Notes: generated by a model from the letters alone, not told the origin. Counted from the stretch's first letter, positions 7,246 to 14,554 are shown. The stretch: DNA of 21,800 nucleotides from Clostridia bacterium (GCA_016297535.1 JAEDGL010000025.1:1-21800), one strand, 5' to 3'. Program-made: numbers and translations.

Positions 7246-8310
7246 TTATTCCTCCCGTTTTTTGCACTTGCGAATCAACTTCCACACCAGGCACAGGGCT
7301 GCGATAACGGCGATAACCGGAGACGCCATTACGAGAAACACAATCGCGTCGCGCCCAAAGGCGCCCAGCCACTGAAGGGAGTCTGTAAACCCGGCGCGGA
7401 TTCGCTCTGCCAGCGTTAGCTCGGGATTGACCACCGTCTGCTCCTGCTCGATCAGCTGCAGGGTAACGGCGCTCATATCCACCTGACGGTCGATGCTGCG
7501 CTGCGAGGTCTCGTAGCTGTCAATCTGATACTGCGTATCGGCGATGGCGCCCTCGATCTGGATCAGATCCTCCACGGTTTCGGCCTGGGCAAGGAGGGCA
7601 TTGAGCCGGTCGCGCTTTTCGTAGAGCGTTTTCAGCCTGGCCTGATTGTCGACATACTGCGTGGTCATATCCACGGTGGATTCGCTGCGGTTGGTCACCT
7701 TGCCGGTGCCCTCCAAGGAGGCAAGAAAATCATCCAGACGTTCGCTGGGCACCCGCATGGTAAGGTTGATCCGGCGCACGGTTTCGCCGTACTGGTACAG
7801 GTTTTCGATGTAGCCGCCCATTTGGGCAAGCGTCTGCTGCACCTGCGCAAGCGTTTCGTCAAAGGCTTTGGTGTGCACGGTCAAATCAACGGTGCGCACA
7901 AGCTTTCGGCTTTGCGCCTGAAGCTGCGTTGCGCCGCCGGCGGCTTCGCCCTCGTCGTAGAAAGAGGCGCTGTCCTCCTGGTACGTCATGTCCTCGGCGG
8001 ACAGGGCGGCATACTTGGCAGACATGCTTCTGGAAGCGCCGTTGGCGGACGGCTGCATGCTTCTTTCAACGGAGGCCGGGGTCTGGCCGTTGAGCCACCC
8101 CGTCCACAGGGTGCCCGCTACCAGCACCAGCGCGCAAAGCGCGGGGGCAAGTCTTTTCCAGATGGATTTTGGGGTTGTGCTTTTCATGATTTGAATGCTC
8201 TCCTCCCGTCGAATGTCCGCACGCCATCCCGTTTCAAAGCTTTCGGGGACGGGGGCGGCGTACAGGCGGCTCAGGCGCTGATCAAGCTCGTTCTGGTTTT
8301 CAGGCTGCAT
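7246..8310 (-). CDS. DUF4349 membrane protein, probable anti-sigma-like partner
   Basis: This is a 354-residue membrane protein with a DUF4349 domain. The start at 8310 follows AGGAGG by seven bases; an in-frame ATG at 8328 lacks a site. Residues 1-50 are a short charged cytoplasmic region. A transmembrane helix lies at about 54-72. An outside domain (about 120-310) has a predicted coiled coil around KTLYEKRDRLNALLAQAETVEDLIQIEGAI, typical of DUF4349. A second transmembrane helix near 318-343 ends in a lysine/arginine tail. The gene directly follows the ECF sigma factor gene, so the cytoplasmic N-terminus may bind the sigma factor as an anti-sigma. That role is inferred from position and topology only; no zinc-finger HxxxCxxC motif is present. 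Confidence 0.82.
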   Translation of the reverse strand: MQPENQNELDQRLSRLYAAPVPESFETGWRADIRREESIQIMKSTTPKSIWKRLAPALCALVLVAGTLWTGWLNGQTPASVERSMQPSANGASRSMSAKYAALSAEDMTYQEDSASFYDEGEAAGGATQLQAQSRKLVRTVDLTVHTKAFDETLAQVQQTLAQMGGYIENLYQYGETVRRINLTMRVPSERLDDFLASLEGTGKVTNRSESTVDMTTQYVDNQARLKTLYEKRDRLNALLAQAETVEDLIQIEGAIADTQYQIDSYETSQRSIDRQVDMSAVTLQLIEQEQTVVNPELTLAERIRAGFTDSLQWLGAFGRDAIVFLVMASPVIAVIAALCLVWKLIRKCKKREE

Positions 8311-8367
8311 GCGTGAGCCTCCTTTCATTTGGAACAGACGAGGGAGAGTGTCTCTTTGTTCCCTGAT

Positions 8368-8898
8368 TCATTCGGTTTCCCTCAACTTTTTGGCAAGCGC
8401 GTTTTTTGCACGGCTCAGGCGGCTTTTGACCGTTCCGCACTGCGTGCCGGTGGCCAGGGCGATCTGCTCGTAGGTCATCTGCTCGCCATAGTACAGCGAA
8501 AGCATGGTCTGCTGCTCCTGGGGCAATTCCAGAATCAGCTGCCAGAGCCGCTCGTTCTCGGCGCTTTGCACATAGGCCTCCTCCGGTGTGGGCGCGCCGG
8601 ACACGGCATCAAACGGGGCATCCGGCTGATCCAGCGTAAGGTGCTCGCGGCGGTACCTCGCGCTTTTGAGCACATCCAGGCAGGTGTTGTGCGCAATGGC
8701 ATACATCCACGACGCTACCCCCTTGCCCCTGAACGAAGGATAGGCCCTGAAGGCGCGCAGCATGCTTTCCTGAGCCGCGTCCTCGGCCTCGTGCACATTT
8801 CTGAGCATATGCAGGCAGTGGCGGTACACCATGCCGGCATAGGGCGCGCAGCGCTGCTCAAAATCCTGCCTGGGCATATGAAAGGGCAAACCCATCAT
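8368..8898 (-). CDS. ECF-type RNA polymerase sigma factor
   Basis: This 176-residue protein is an extracytoplasmic-function (group 4) sigma factor that should direct RNA polymerase to stress- or envelope-related promoters. Region 2 is at about 15-80 (AEDAAQESMLRAFRAYPSF, GVASWMYAIAHNTCLDVLKS), and region 4 with its helix-turn-helix at about 115-170 (YYGEQMTYEQIALATGTQCGTVKSRLSRA). A short proline-rich linker joins them. The start at 8898 is preceded by AGGAGG at seven bases; a second ATG follows at once at 8895. The gene heads an operon with the DUF4349 and SIMPL genes, suggesting a membrane signalling unit. Confidence 0.93.
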   Translation of the reverse strand: MMGLPFHMPRQDFEQRCAPYAGMVYRHCLHMLRNVHEAEDAAQESMLRAFRAYPSFRGKGVASWMYAIAHNTCLDVLKSARYRREHLTLDQPDAPFDAVSGAPTPEEAYVQSAENERLWQLILELPQEQQTMLSLYYGEQMTYEQIALATGTQCGTVKSRLSRAKNALAKKLRETE

Positions 8899-8931
8899 GA
8901 GCGCACCTCCTTTCCCAATATCCATACCGGT

Positions 8932-8960
8932 ATTATACGCCCCGGGCGGCGTTTGCGCAA
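8932..8960 (-). promoter_or_regulatory. Promoter of the sigma/DUF4349/SIMPL operon
   Basis: On the minus strand TATAAT (8932-8937) is a perfect -10 box, and TTGCGC (8955-8960) lies 17 bases upstream. A 10-bp palindrome ATACCGGTAT (8924-8933) covers the likely transcription start and could be an operator. The look is of housekeeping sigma, not of an ECF promoter. Confidence 0.6.
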
Positions 8961-9031
8961 GAGCGGGACAAGGCGGCGGAAAAGCTCGCTGCGCAGGTCA
9001 ATCCAAAAAGGGTTTCGATCATTCGCGCCAA

Positions 9032-9047
9032 TGTTTCACGTGAAACA
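9032..9047. other. parS centromere site 2
   Basis: TGTTTCACGTGAAACA again matches the Bacillus parS consensus exactly, 2465 bp from site 1. Outer arms GCGCCA (9026-9031 region) and TGGCGC extend it to an imperfect palindrome at about 9026-9055. The site overlaps the 3' end of the ABC ATPase gene: on the minus strand it supplies its last codons and TGA stop. Confidence 0.93.
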
Positions 9048-9773
9048 CTGGCGCCTTTCAAAGCCGGGGCCCTCCCCGGGCAGTACGCATACCCCGAAGG
9101 CCTGCTCCAGCGCGGGCGATAACAGGCATTCCCCGGGCGGTCCGCAAAAAAGAATCTGCCCCTGATGAACAAGCAGCGCCCGGTCGCATATCTGAGGCAG
9201 CAGCGCCAGATCGTGCAGCACCACCGCCACGCACTTGCCCTGCCCGCGCATCTGCCGGATCACGCGGATCACATCCAGCTGCGCGCCGATATCCAGATGG
9301 GTGAGCGGCTCGTCCAAAAGCACGTTAGGCGATTCCTGCGCCAGCAGCATGGCCAGGTACGCCATCTGCCGCTGCCCGCCGGACAGGGTGCGCACATCCC
9401 GCCGCGCATCCTCCAAAAGCCCTACCGCCGAAAGCGCGCGCTCCACCGCCTCGCGCCCATCCGTACCGTGCGCAAAGCGCCCCATCTCCACCAGCCTTTG
9501 CACGCTGATGGCCGGTACCGGCCTGCTCTGCGGCAAAAATGCCACGCGCCTGGCAAACGCCCTGGCCCGGTACGCATCCACGCTGCGCCCGTCCACCCGC
9601 ACGGCGCCCTGACGCGGCTTCAAAAGCCCGGCGCACAGCCTTAGCAGCGTGCTTTTGCCCGCGCCGTTTGGGCCAATCAGCCCAACGACCTCGCCATCCT
9701 GCATGCGGCAGCTGACCTGGCGCAGCGTATCGCCCCGTCCATAGCCAAAGCTGACGCCTTCCAGCTCAATCAT
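9036..9773 (-). CDS. ABC importer ATPase, FecE/BtuD type
   Basis: This is the ATP-binding subunit (245 residues) of an iron-chelate/haem/cobalamin-type importer. Motifs: Walker A GPNGAGKST (about 34-42), Q-loop FLPQSRP, signature LSGGQRQ, Walker B NVLLDEPLTHLD and the H-loop histidine in VVLHDLALL. The start is the ATG at 9773, which overlaps the end of the permease gene by 8 bases, so the two are translationally coupled. A longer open frame upstream reads into the permease and has no start support. The substrate cannot be told from the ATPase. It is the last gene of a seven-gene operon, and its stop codon is within parS site 2. Confidence 0.92.
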   Translation of the reverse strand: MIELEGVSFGYGRGDTLRQVSCRMQDGEVVGLIGPNGAGKSTLLRLCAGLLKPRQGAVRVDGRSVDAYRARAFARRVAFLPQSRPVPAISVQRLVEMGRFAHGTDGREAVERALSAVGLLEDARRDVRTLSGGQRQMAYLAMLLAQESPNVLLDEPLTHLDIGAQLDVIRVIRQMRGQGKCVAVVLHDLALLPQICDRALLVHQGQILFCGPPGECLLSPALEQAFGVCVLPGEGPGFERRQCFT

Positions 9774-10749
9774 GCCCGCGCCCTCCCCGAAGAAGCAACA
9801 GCAAAAAGAACGGCCCGCCCACCAGCGACAGCACAATGCCCACCGGCAGCTCGTAGGGCGCAAAAGCCGTGCGCGCCGCCGTATCGCACAAAAGCATCAT
9901 CACCGCGCCCGTAAGCATGGAAAGCGGCAGCACCCGCCTGTGCTCGCCGCCCACGGCCCGGCGCACCATGTGCGGACTCATCAGCCCCACAAAGCCCACC
10001 AATCCCGAAAAGCTGACCGCCGCGCCCGCCAGCAGGGAGGAAAGCATCAAAAGCAGCGTGCGGGTGGCCTTTACCCGAAGACCCACGCTTTGGGCCACCT
10101 CGTCGCCAAGGCACAGCACATCCAGCCGTCCGGCCAGCGCAAGCGCCAGTCCCAGCCCGGGTACGATGTACCACGCCGCGCCGTACACGCGCCCGGCGCT
10201 TACGCCGCCAAACCCGCCGATGCGGAAGGCCGTAAGCCCCAGCGTTACCTCGGGGGCAAGGGTGGTAATCAGATCCGTACCGGCGGAGAGGATGGCGCTG
10301 ACCGCCACGCCCGCCAGCACCACCGTCAGCCGGGATGCGTTGGTGCGCTGCACCAGCGCAAGAATGAGCATACTGGTGAAAAACGCCCCCGCAAACGCCG
10401 CTGCGGGCAAAAGCCCCGCGCTCATGGGCGCAAGATAGCTGACCAGCAGCGTCATAAACCCCGCGCCGGCGTTTACGCCAATGATATTGGGCCCCGCCAG
10501 CGGGTTGCCCAGCACCCCCTGAATGATGGCCCCCGCGCAGGCCAGCGCCGCGCCGCACAAAATGGCGGCCACGGTGCGCGGCAGGCGGATGTGCACCAGA
10601 ATGCGCCTGGCCGCTCCATCGGCCCGGATGGCCTCCATCAGGGAAAGGCCGCTGGCGCCCGCGCACAGCGAAAGGAGCGCTGCAAGCATGAGCAGCGCTC
10701 CCAGCACAAGGGAAAGAACCGTCGTTTTATTTCTGAAACAGCATTTCAT
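9766..10749 (-). CDS. ABC importer permease, FecCD/BtuC type
   Basis: This is the membrane subunit (327 residues) of the importer, with the typical run of about nine to ten transmembrane helices. Family signatures: the RLPRTVAAILCGAALACAGAIIQGVLGNPLAGPNIIGVNAG-like region (about 50-95; only part quoted) and LGDEVAQSVGLRV (about 210-222), which contacts the ATPase. The start is the best available choice, ATG 10749, which lies inside the end of the binding-protein gene (23-base overlap) and has only a weak ribosome-binding site, consistent with coupling. Length fits FecCD proteins (about 320-350). The domain family covers siderophores, haem and corrinoids; the substrate here is undetermined. 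Confidence 0.92.
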   Translation of the reverse strand: MKCCFRNKTTVLSLVLGALLMLAALLSLCAGASGLSLMEAIRADGAARRILVHIRLPRTVAAILCGAALACAGAIIQGVLGNPLAGPNIIGVNAGAGFMTLLVSYLAPMSAGLLPAAAFAGAFFTSMLILALVQRTNASRLTVVLAGVAVSAILSAGTDLITTLAPEVTLGLTAFRIGGFGGVSAGRVYGAAWYIVPGLGLALALAGRLDVLCLGDEVAQSVGLRVKATRTLLLMLSSLLAGAAVSFSGLVGFVGLMSPHMVRRAVGGEHRRVLPLSMLTGAVMMLLCDTAARTAFAPYELPVGIVLSLVGGPFFLLLLLRGGRGHD

Positions 10750-11575
10750 ACAAATACTCGTAGCTTTCGGCCCATCTTGCGTTGGGCTTGTAGTGAAACA
10801 GCTCCTTGGGCAGCACCTGCATGCGGCCTTCCTGCACCGCCCGAAGCGAGCGGAACGCGGGGTTTGCGCCCAGCGTTTCCTCCAGCGCGGCAAGCGCGGC
10901 CTGCTCATCGCCGCCCATGATGCTTACCAGAATCCAGTCCGGGTCCTCCGTTACGATGGCCTCCAGCGACAGCTCCTCCAACAGGGAAGGATGCAGATCC
11001 ACCAGGTTCACGCAGCCCAGATCCTGTAGCATTACCCCGGCCAGGTTATCCGTGCCCTTGGCTTTGGCCCCGCCGGAATAGGCGCGCAAAAGCAGCACCG
11101 TGGGGCCCTCCTGCAGGGCAGCCTTTTCCACCGTTTGGCGGATGGACCGCTCCATGGGCACAACGATCTGTTCATACAGATCGCGCCTGCCCGTTTGTTG
11201 GGTAAACACATCCATCATGGCGGCGTAATCCTGCCAGGTATCCACGCGGAAGGCCGTGCACGCAATGCCCGCGTCCTGCAGCACCTGCATGGCGCTTACC
11301 TGCTGGGCGATATCGGCCGACAGGATCACCCAGTCCGGCTCCAGGGCGATAATGCATTCCAGATTGGGCGCTTTGGTGGTGCCGATGATCTGCGCATCCG
11401 GCAAATCCAGCCCGCGCTCCTGGATGGCGTCGTCCGTTACGCCCACCAGCGTGCCGCCCGCCTGCACCCACGCCTCCGAAAAGCTGCCGTACAGGCTGAT
11501 TACACGCTCAGGCGCCTGCGCCGCCGCCAGGGACGGCGCAAGCAGCAACAGCACAAGTACCATCCACTTTCTCAT
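10727..11575 (-). CDS. Substrate-binding protein of the iron/cobalamin-type importer
   Basis: This 282-residue protein belongs to the Peripla_BP_2 (TroA/BtuF-like) group that hands iron chelates, haem or corrinoids to FecCD-type permeases. The N-terminus (MRKWMVLVLLLLAPSLAAAQ) is a type I signal peptide; ERVISLYGSFSEAWVQAGG opens the first lobe and PDWVILSADIA and DPDWILVSIMGGDE mark the usual two-lobe pattern. It has no lipobox cysteine, which is odd because such proteins in Gram-positive bacteria are normally lipoproteins. The ATG at 11575 overlaps the stop of the reductase gene by four bases (ATGA), and GGTG lies just upstream. Confidence 0.85.
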   Translation of the reverse strand: MRKWMVLVLLLLAPSLAAAQAPERVISLYGSFSEAWVQAGGTLVGVTDDAIQERGLDLPDAQIIGTTKAPNLECIIALEPDWVILSADIAQQVSAMQVLQDAGIACTAFRVDTWQDYAAMMDVFTQQTGRRDLYEQIVVPMERSIRQTVEKAALQEGPTVLLLRAYSGGAKAKGTDNLAGVMLQDLGCVNLVDLHPSLLEELSLEAIVTEDPDWILVSIMGGDEQAALAALEETLGANPAFRSLRAVQEGRMQVLPKELFHYKPNARWAESYEYLYEMLFQK

Positions 11576-12504
11576 CCGCGCACCTTGATCGGGGCAGCCA
11601 GAATCTGCTCCTTGCGGTTGAGCAGGTCATCACCCTCGATGGCCTTTTCAAAGGCCTCCACGCCCACGCGGTCGATGGCCGCGCCCAGGCGCTCCTTCTG
11701 ATAGGCGTTCTCGCGGAACCACAGAAGCACCTTTTCGGTGATGGTTTCCAGCTCGTCCTCATGGTAGTAGCGGTTGAGGCGGGTGCCCATGCGGGTATGC
11801 TTGCCCCAGGTGCCGCCCACATACACGGCGAACACGGTTTCCGGCTCGCAGCCTACCACGCCGAAGGGGCAGCGGTTGACGCACACGCCGCACTCGTTGC
11901 ACACGGACGCATCCACGCTGATCTTGCCATCGGCAACCCTGGCGGCCTTCATGGGGCAGCGGGCTTCAATGGCGCACTTGCCGCAGCCGCGGCACTTATC
12001 CAGATCGCGGAGGGGAATTTTGTGCCCCTCAAAGCCGATGTCGTTCAGGCTGGGCTTCATGCAGCTATTGGGGCAGCCGCCTACGCTGATTTTGAACTTG
12101 TGGGGCAGCGTAACATCATGCCAGCCGGTGTAGAAGGTATCAAACAGCCTGGCGGCGATGCCCTGGGTATCGGCGTTGCCGTACACGCAGGTGGTGCCCT
12201 TGCACGCCGTGATGGGACGCACCTTCGCGCCCGTGCCGCCGGTTACCATGCCCACACTCTGCACGCGCTGCTGAACGGCCTGCTCATACTCCAGCGGCAC
12301 TCCGGGAATTTCCACCTGCAGGCGCGAGGTAAACGATACGTAGCCCCGGCCGTATTCCCTGGCGCAGTCGGCCACCACCTGCAGCTGCTCGGCCGTCATG
12401 GTGCCGTTTTTGTTGACCACGCGAACATTGAAGGTTTCGGTGCCGCGGTTGTGCAGAAAGCCAAGCGCCTTGACGCGGGTAATTTCCTTTTCTGTAAGTG
12501 CCAT
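11572..12504 (-). CDS. AsrC-like sirohaem sulfite/nitrite reductase with two ferredoxin clusters
   Basis: The product (310 residues) resembles anaerobic sulfite reductase subunit C (AsrC) and other small NIR_SIR proteins that reduce sulfite or nitrite by six electrons at a coupled sirohaem-[4Fe-4S] centre. The sirohaem-linked cysteines are seen as CKGTTC (101, 106) and CPNSC (144, 148). Two ferredoxin motifs follow: CRGCGKC...CP (171, 174, 177, 183) and CNECGVCVNRCP (202, 205, 208, 212). The first pair has spacing C-x4-C, where classic sulfite reductases have C-x5-C. AGGAGG lies nine bases before the start. No asrA or asrB is next to it, so electrons must come from ferredoxin or a distant partner. 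It sits between a hexapeptide protein and the importer genes in one operon. Confidence 0.85.
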   Translation of the reverse strand: MALTEKEITRVKALGFLHNRGTETFNVRVVNKNGTMTAEQLQVVADCAREYGRGYVSFTSRLQVEIPGVPLEYEQAVQQRVQSVGMVTGGTGAKVRPITACKGTTCVYGNADTQGIAARLFDTFYTGWHDVTLPHKFKISVGGCPNSCMKPSLNDIGFEGHKIPLRDLDKCRGCGKCAIEARCPMKAARVADGKISVDASVCNECGVCVNRCPFGVVGCEPETVFAVYVGGTWGKHTRMGTRLNRYYHEDELETITEKVLLWFRENAYQKERLGAAIDRVGVEAFEKAIEGDDLLNRKEQILAAPIKVRG

Positions 12505-12527
12505 TGATGCAAACCTCCTTGGTAAGA

Positions 12528-13196
12528 TCAGTTGTTGGGGGATCGTTTTTCCACAATATGGCCATCACGTTTCCAGATGCAGGCGGCCGGAACCGTGCCC
12601 CTCACGCTGGAAAGCGGGTACACCTGCGCGTTTCTGCCCACGACGGAGCCGGGATTGAGCACGGTATTGCAGCCGATTTCGGCAAAATCGCCCAGCATGG
12701 CGCCCACCTTTTTCAGCCCCGTGTTGATGGCTTCATCGCCCATGCGCACGGTAACGGGGGTTTTGTCGCCCTTGACGTTGCTGGTAATGCTGCCCGCGCC
12801 CATATGCGCATGATAGCCCAGAATGCTGTCGCCCACATAATTGTAGTGCGGGGTTTGCACGCTGTCAAAGAGGATCACGTTTTTCAGCTCCGCGGAGTTA
12901 CCCACCACGCAGCCCGCGCCCACCAGCGCGCTGCCGCGGATGAAGGCGCAGTGCCGCACCTCGGTCCGCGGGCCGATGATGCACGGTGCGCCCAGAAAAG
13001 CCGTGGGGGCGACGACGGCCGTGCGGTGCACCCACACCTGCGGCGCGGGCTGATCATATTCATCGCCCAGCTGCGGACCCAGCGCAAGGATCAGCTCCCT
13101 GATGCCCCCCAGCGCCTGCCACGGATAGGAAAACTGTTTCAAATATTCTTTGGCAATGGTATGATCCAGATCGTACAAATCGGTTATGGTATACAC
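12528..13196 (-). CDS. Left-handed beta-helix (hexapeptide) protein, GlmU-like
   Basis: This 222-residue protein has the hexapeptide repeats of a left-handed beta-helix (about 70-205, for example VVAPTAFLGAPCIIGPRTEV and GCNTVLNPGSVVGRNAQV), as in the C-terminal acetyltransferase half of GlmU and sugar-nucleotide acyltransferases. Similar proteins are often named UDP-N-acetylglucosamine pyrophosphorylase, but the N-terminal uridylyltransferase domain is absent: residues 1-60 are a short helical region. The start is GTG 13196, with AAAGGAG seven bases upstream. An open frame continuing upstream overlaps the membrane-protein gene and is not supported. Neighbours are a membrane protein 17 bases upstream and the reductase 23 bases downstream. 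Substrate unknown. Confidence 0.78.
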   Translation of the reverse strand: MYTITDLYDLDHTIAKEYLKQFSYPWQALGGIRELILALGPQLGDEYDQPAPQVWVHRTAVVAPTAFLGAPCIIGPRTEVRHCAFIRGSALVGAGCVVGNSAELKNVILFDSVQTPHYNYVGDSILGYHAHMGAGSITSNVKGDKTPVTVRMGDEAINTGLKKVGAMLGDFAEIGCNTVLNPGSVVGRNAQVYPLSSVRGTVPAACIWKRDGHIVEKRSPNN

Positions 13197-13213
13197 CGGA
13201 ACACTCCTTTCTG

Positions 13214-13690
13214 TTACAGCGCGGCGCTGCGGAGAAAGAGCCCCGCAAACATGCCAACCACCCACAGGCCAAAGCATATCCATTTGACCAGCGAACATAC
13301 CTTCGCCGCCTTCACGGTAAGCCTTTCGCCCAGCAGCAGCAGGCTTTCGGCCATGCCGCACACAACGGCGGCGGCGGCCAGCGCGTTCATGGCCCATGCC
13401 AGCCAGCGCAGGGAGGCGGTATTATGCGCCACCACCGCCATGGCAACGCCCACATAAAACAGCAGGGGCACAAACAGCCAGTCAAACTGGCCAAGCAGCG
13501 CCCTTGCCTGTGCATCCATGCCGTCCCATTCGCGGGTGAGCTCGGCCGGGTCATAGCCAAAGCGCATCTGCGGGGGCTGATAGCCCCTGTGCTGCTTTTG
13601 CAGCGCGATCAGGCGCTTTCGCAGCAGCCATCCAAACAGCACGATCCCTGCCAATGACAGCACGGTCATGCCCATCCAAAGCCGGTTCAT
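13214..13690 (-). CDS. Small four-helix membrane protein of unknown function
   Basis: I do not recognise this 158-residue protein. Four hydrophobic segments are visible: about 7-23, 70-88, 95-117 and 135-153. A basic loop after the first (LRKRLIALQKQHRG) suggests a cytoplasmic side. GGAGG lies seven bases before the ATG. The start overlaps the stop of the kinase gene by four bases (ATGA), so it is almost certainly co-translated with it. Its place between a kinase and a hexapeptide protein suggests a common pathway at the membrane, but no function can be assigned. Confidence 0.75.
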   Translation of the reverse strand: MNRLWMGMTVLSLAGIVLFGWLLRKRLIALQKQHRGYQPPQMRFGYDPAELTREWDGMDAQARALLGQFDWLFVPLLFYVGVAMAVVAHNTASLRWLAWAMNALAAAAVVCGMAESLLLLGERLTVKAAKVCSLVKWICFGLWVVGMFAGLFLRSAAL

Positions 13691-14517
13691 GTGTTTTCCT
13701 CCAGCCCAATGCCCAAACGGGTGCAGGGCACACGGCCGTTGAGCAAATCATCAATATGGTATCTGGCGTGGCCGATCACCACGTTGGTGCCCTCCTCCAC
13801 CGCGCGCAGGGCAAAGGCCAGCTTGGCGCGCGCGCCGTTGGCGCCGCTGCGGCTTGCGCCGTTGCAATGGCTCATCAGCTCCTGCACCTTCAGGCGCACC
13901 TGCTCAATGCTCCGGCCGGACACCAGCCGCACCAGGGTGGAGGGATCGTTACGATCCAGATAGATGCCGTCCGTGCTGGTAAGCAGGATCAGGTTGCGGG
14001 CGCCCATTAACCGGGCCACCACGGCGGCGGTTTCATCGTTATCCACGCATTCCACCACCTCGCCGCCTCCGGCGCGGCGGCTGGCCAGCTCCATCTTGCG
14101 CACTTCCTCATCGCTGACGGGATCGTTGTAGTTGATGATGGGAATCACGCCCTGCTCCACCGCGCGGCTGAGCAGCCGGCGGATGTGCTCGCGGCGCAGG
14201 GGATCGTTAAAATGCGTGTGCTCCACCAGCACCTGACGGATGCCGTATTCAGGCTTGACGAACTGGCGGTAGGTATTCATCAGAATGGTTTGCCCCTGCG
14301 CGGCGTAATCGGCCTTATCCTCCTCGGCAAGGCCGCACAGCTCATGTCCGGCGCGGTGCATGTAATCCAGCCGGCCGATTTCGGCCGCGCCGCTGGTAAC
14401 CAGCGCCATACCGGGCCTTAAATCGCCGCCCAGGCGCTGAAAAATATTGTAATCAATCTGGTTTTCGGCCTTCTGGATCAGGGCCATGCTTCCAATTTTG
14501 ACCACCAGATTCAGCAT
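13687..14517 (-). CDS. Amino-acid-kinase family protein, glutamate 5-kinase-like
   Basis: The 276-residue product has the amino-acid-kinase fold, closest in motifs to glutamate 5-kinase (ProB), which makes gamma-glutamyl phosphate for proline synthesis. It shows VVKIGSMAL (N-terminal phosphate loop), LVTSGAAEIG, QGQTILMNTY, NYNDPVSDEE, VDNDETAAVVARLMGA, LLTSTDGIY, and a GANGARAKL region before the C-terminus. There is no PUA domain, and proA is not adjacent. Several positions differ from canonical ProB (GSMAL for GSSSL; an enlarged NDPVSDEE segment), so a different acyl or phosphoryl acceptor is possible. It is the first gene of the seven-gene operon. Spacing from GGAGG to the start is a long 13 bases; a mini-ORF may fill that gap. 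Confidence 0.75.
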   Translation of the reverse strand: MLNLVVKIGSMALIQKAENQIDYNIFQRLGGDLRPGMALVTSGAAEIGRLDYMHRAGHELCGLAEEDKADYAAQGQTILMNTYRQFVKPEYGIRQVLVEHTHFNDPLRREHIRRLLSRAVEQGVIPIINYNDPVSDEEVRKMELASRRAGGGEVVECVDNDETAAVVARLMGARNLILLTSTDGIYLDRNDPSTLVRLVSGRSIEQVRLKVQELMSHCNGASRSGANGARAKLAFALRAVEEGTNVVIGHARYHIDDLLNGRVPCTRLGIGLEENT

Positions 14518-14528
14518 TGGTATTCCAT
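14511..14528 (-). other. Possible five-codon minicistron overlapping the kinase start
   Basis: On the minus strand ATG GAA TAC CAA TGC TGA begins six bases after a first GGGAGG (14535-14540). Its TGA overlaps the first bases of the kinase reading frame. It could position ribosomes for the kinase start, which is otherwise 13 bases from the nearest Shine-Dalgarno. This could also be chance. Confidence 0.25.
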
Positions 14529-14554
14529 TTCCTCCCTCCCTGCAAACTGATTTT

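Noticed and set aside
9010..9070. Peptide-like strings FHVKH and VSRET near 9032, similar to the N-terminus of some RsmG (GidB) proteins
   Set aside because: They are only translations of parS in other frames. No RsmG domain follows.
11572..12504. Complete asrABC sulfite reductase operon
   Set aside because: No asrA or asrB frame exists next to the AsrC-like gene.
12547..12555. Single TTTTCCACA in the hexapeptide gene
   Set aside because: It is isolated and lacks the leading G of the clustered 10-mer. Chance is enough to explain it.
12528..13196. GlmU bifunctional enzyme
   Set aside because: Only the beta-helix part is present; the uridylyltransferase domain with its LxxGxGTxMxS motif is missing.
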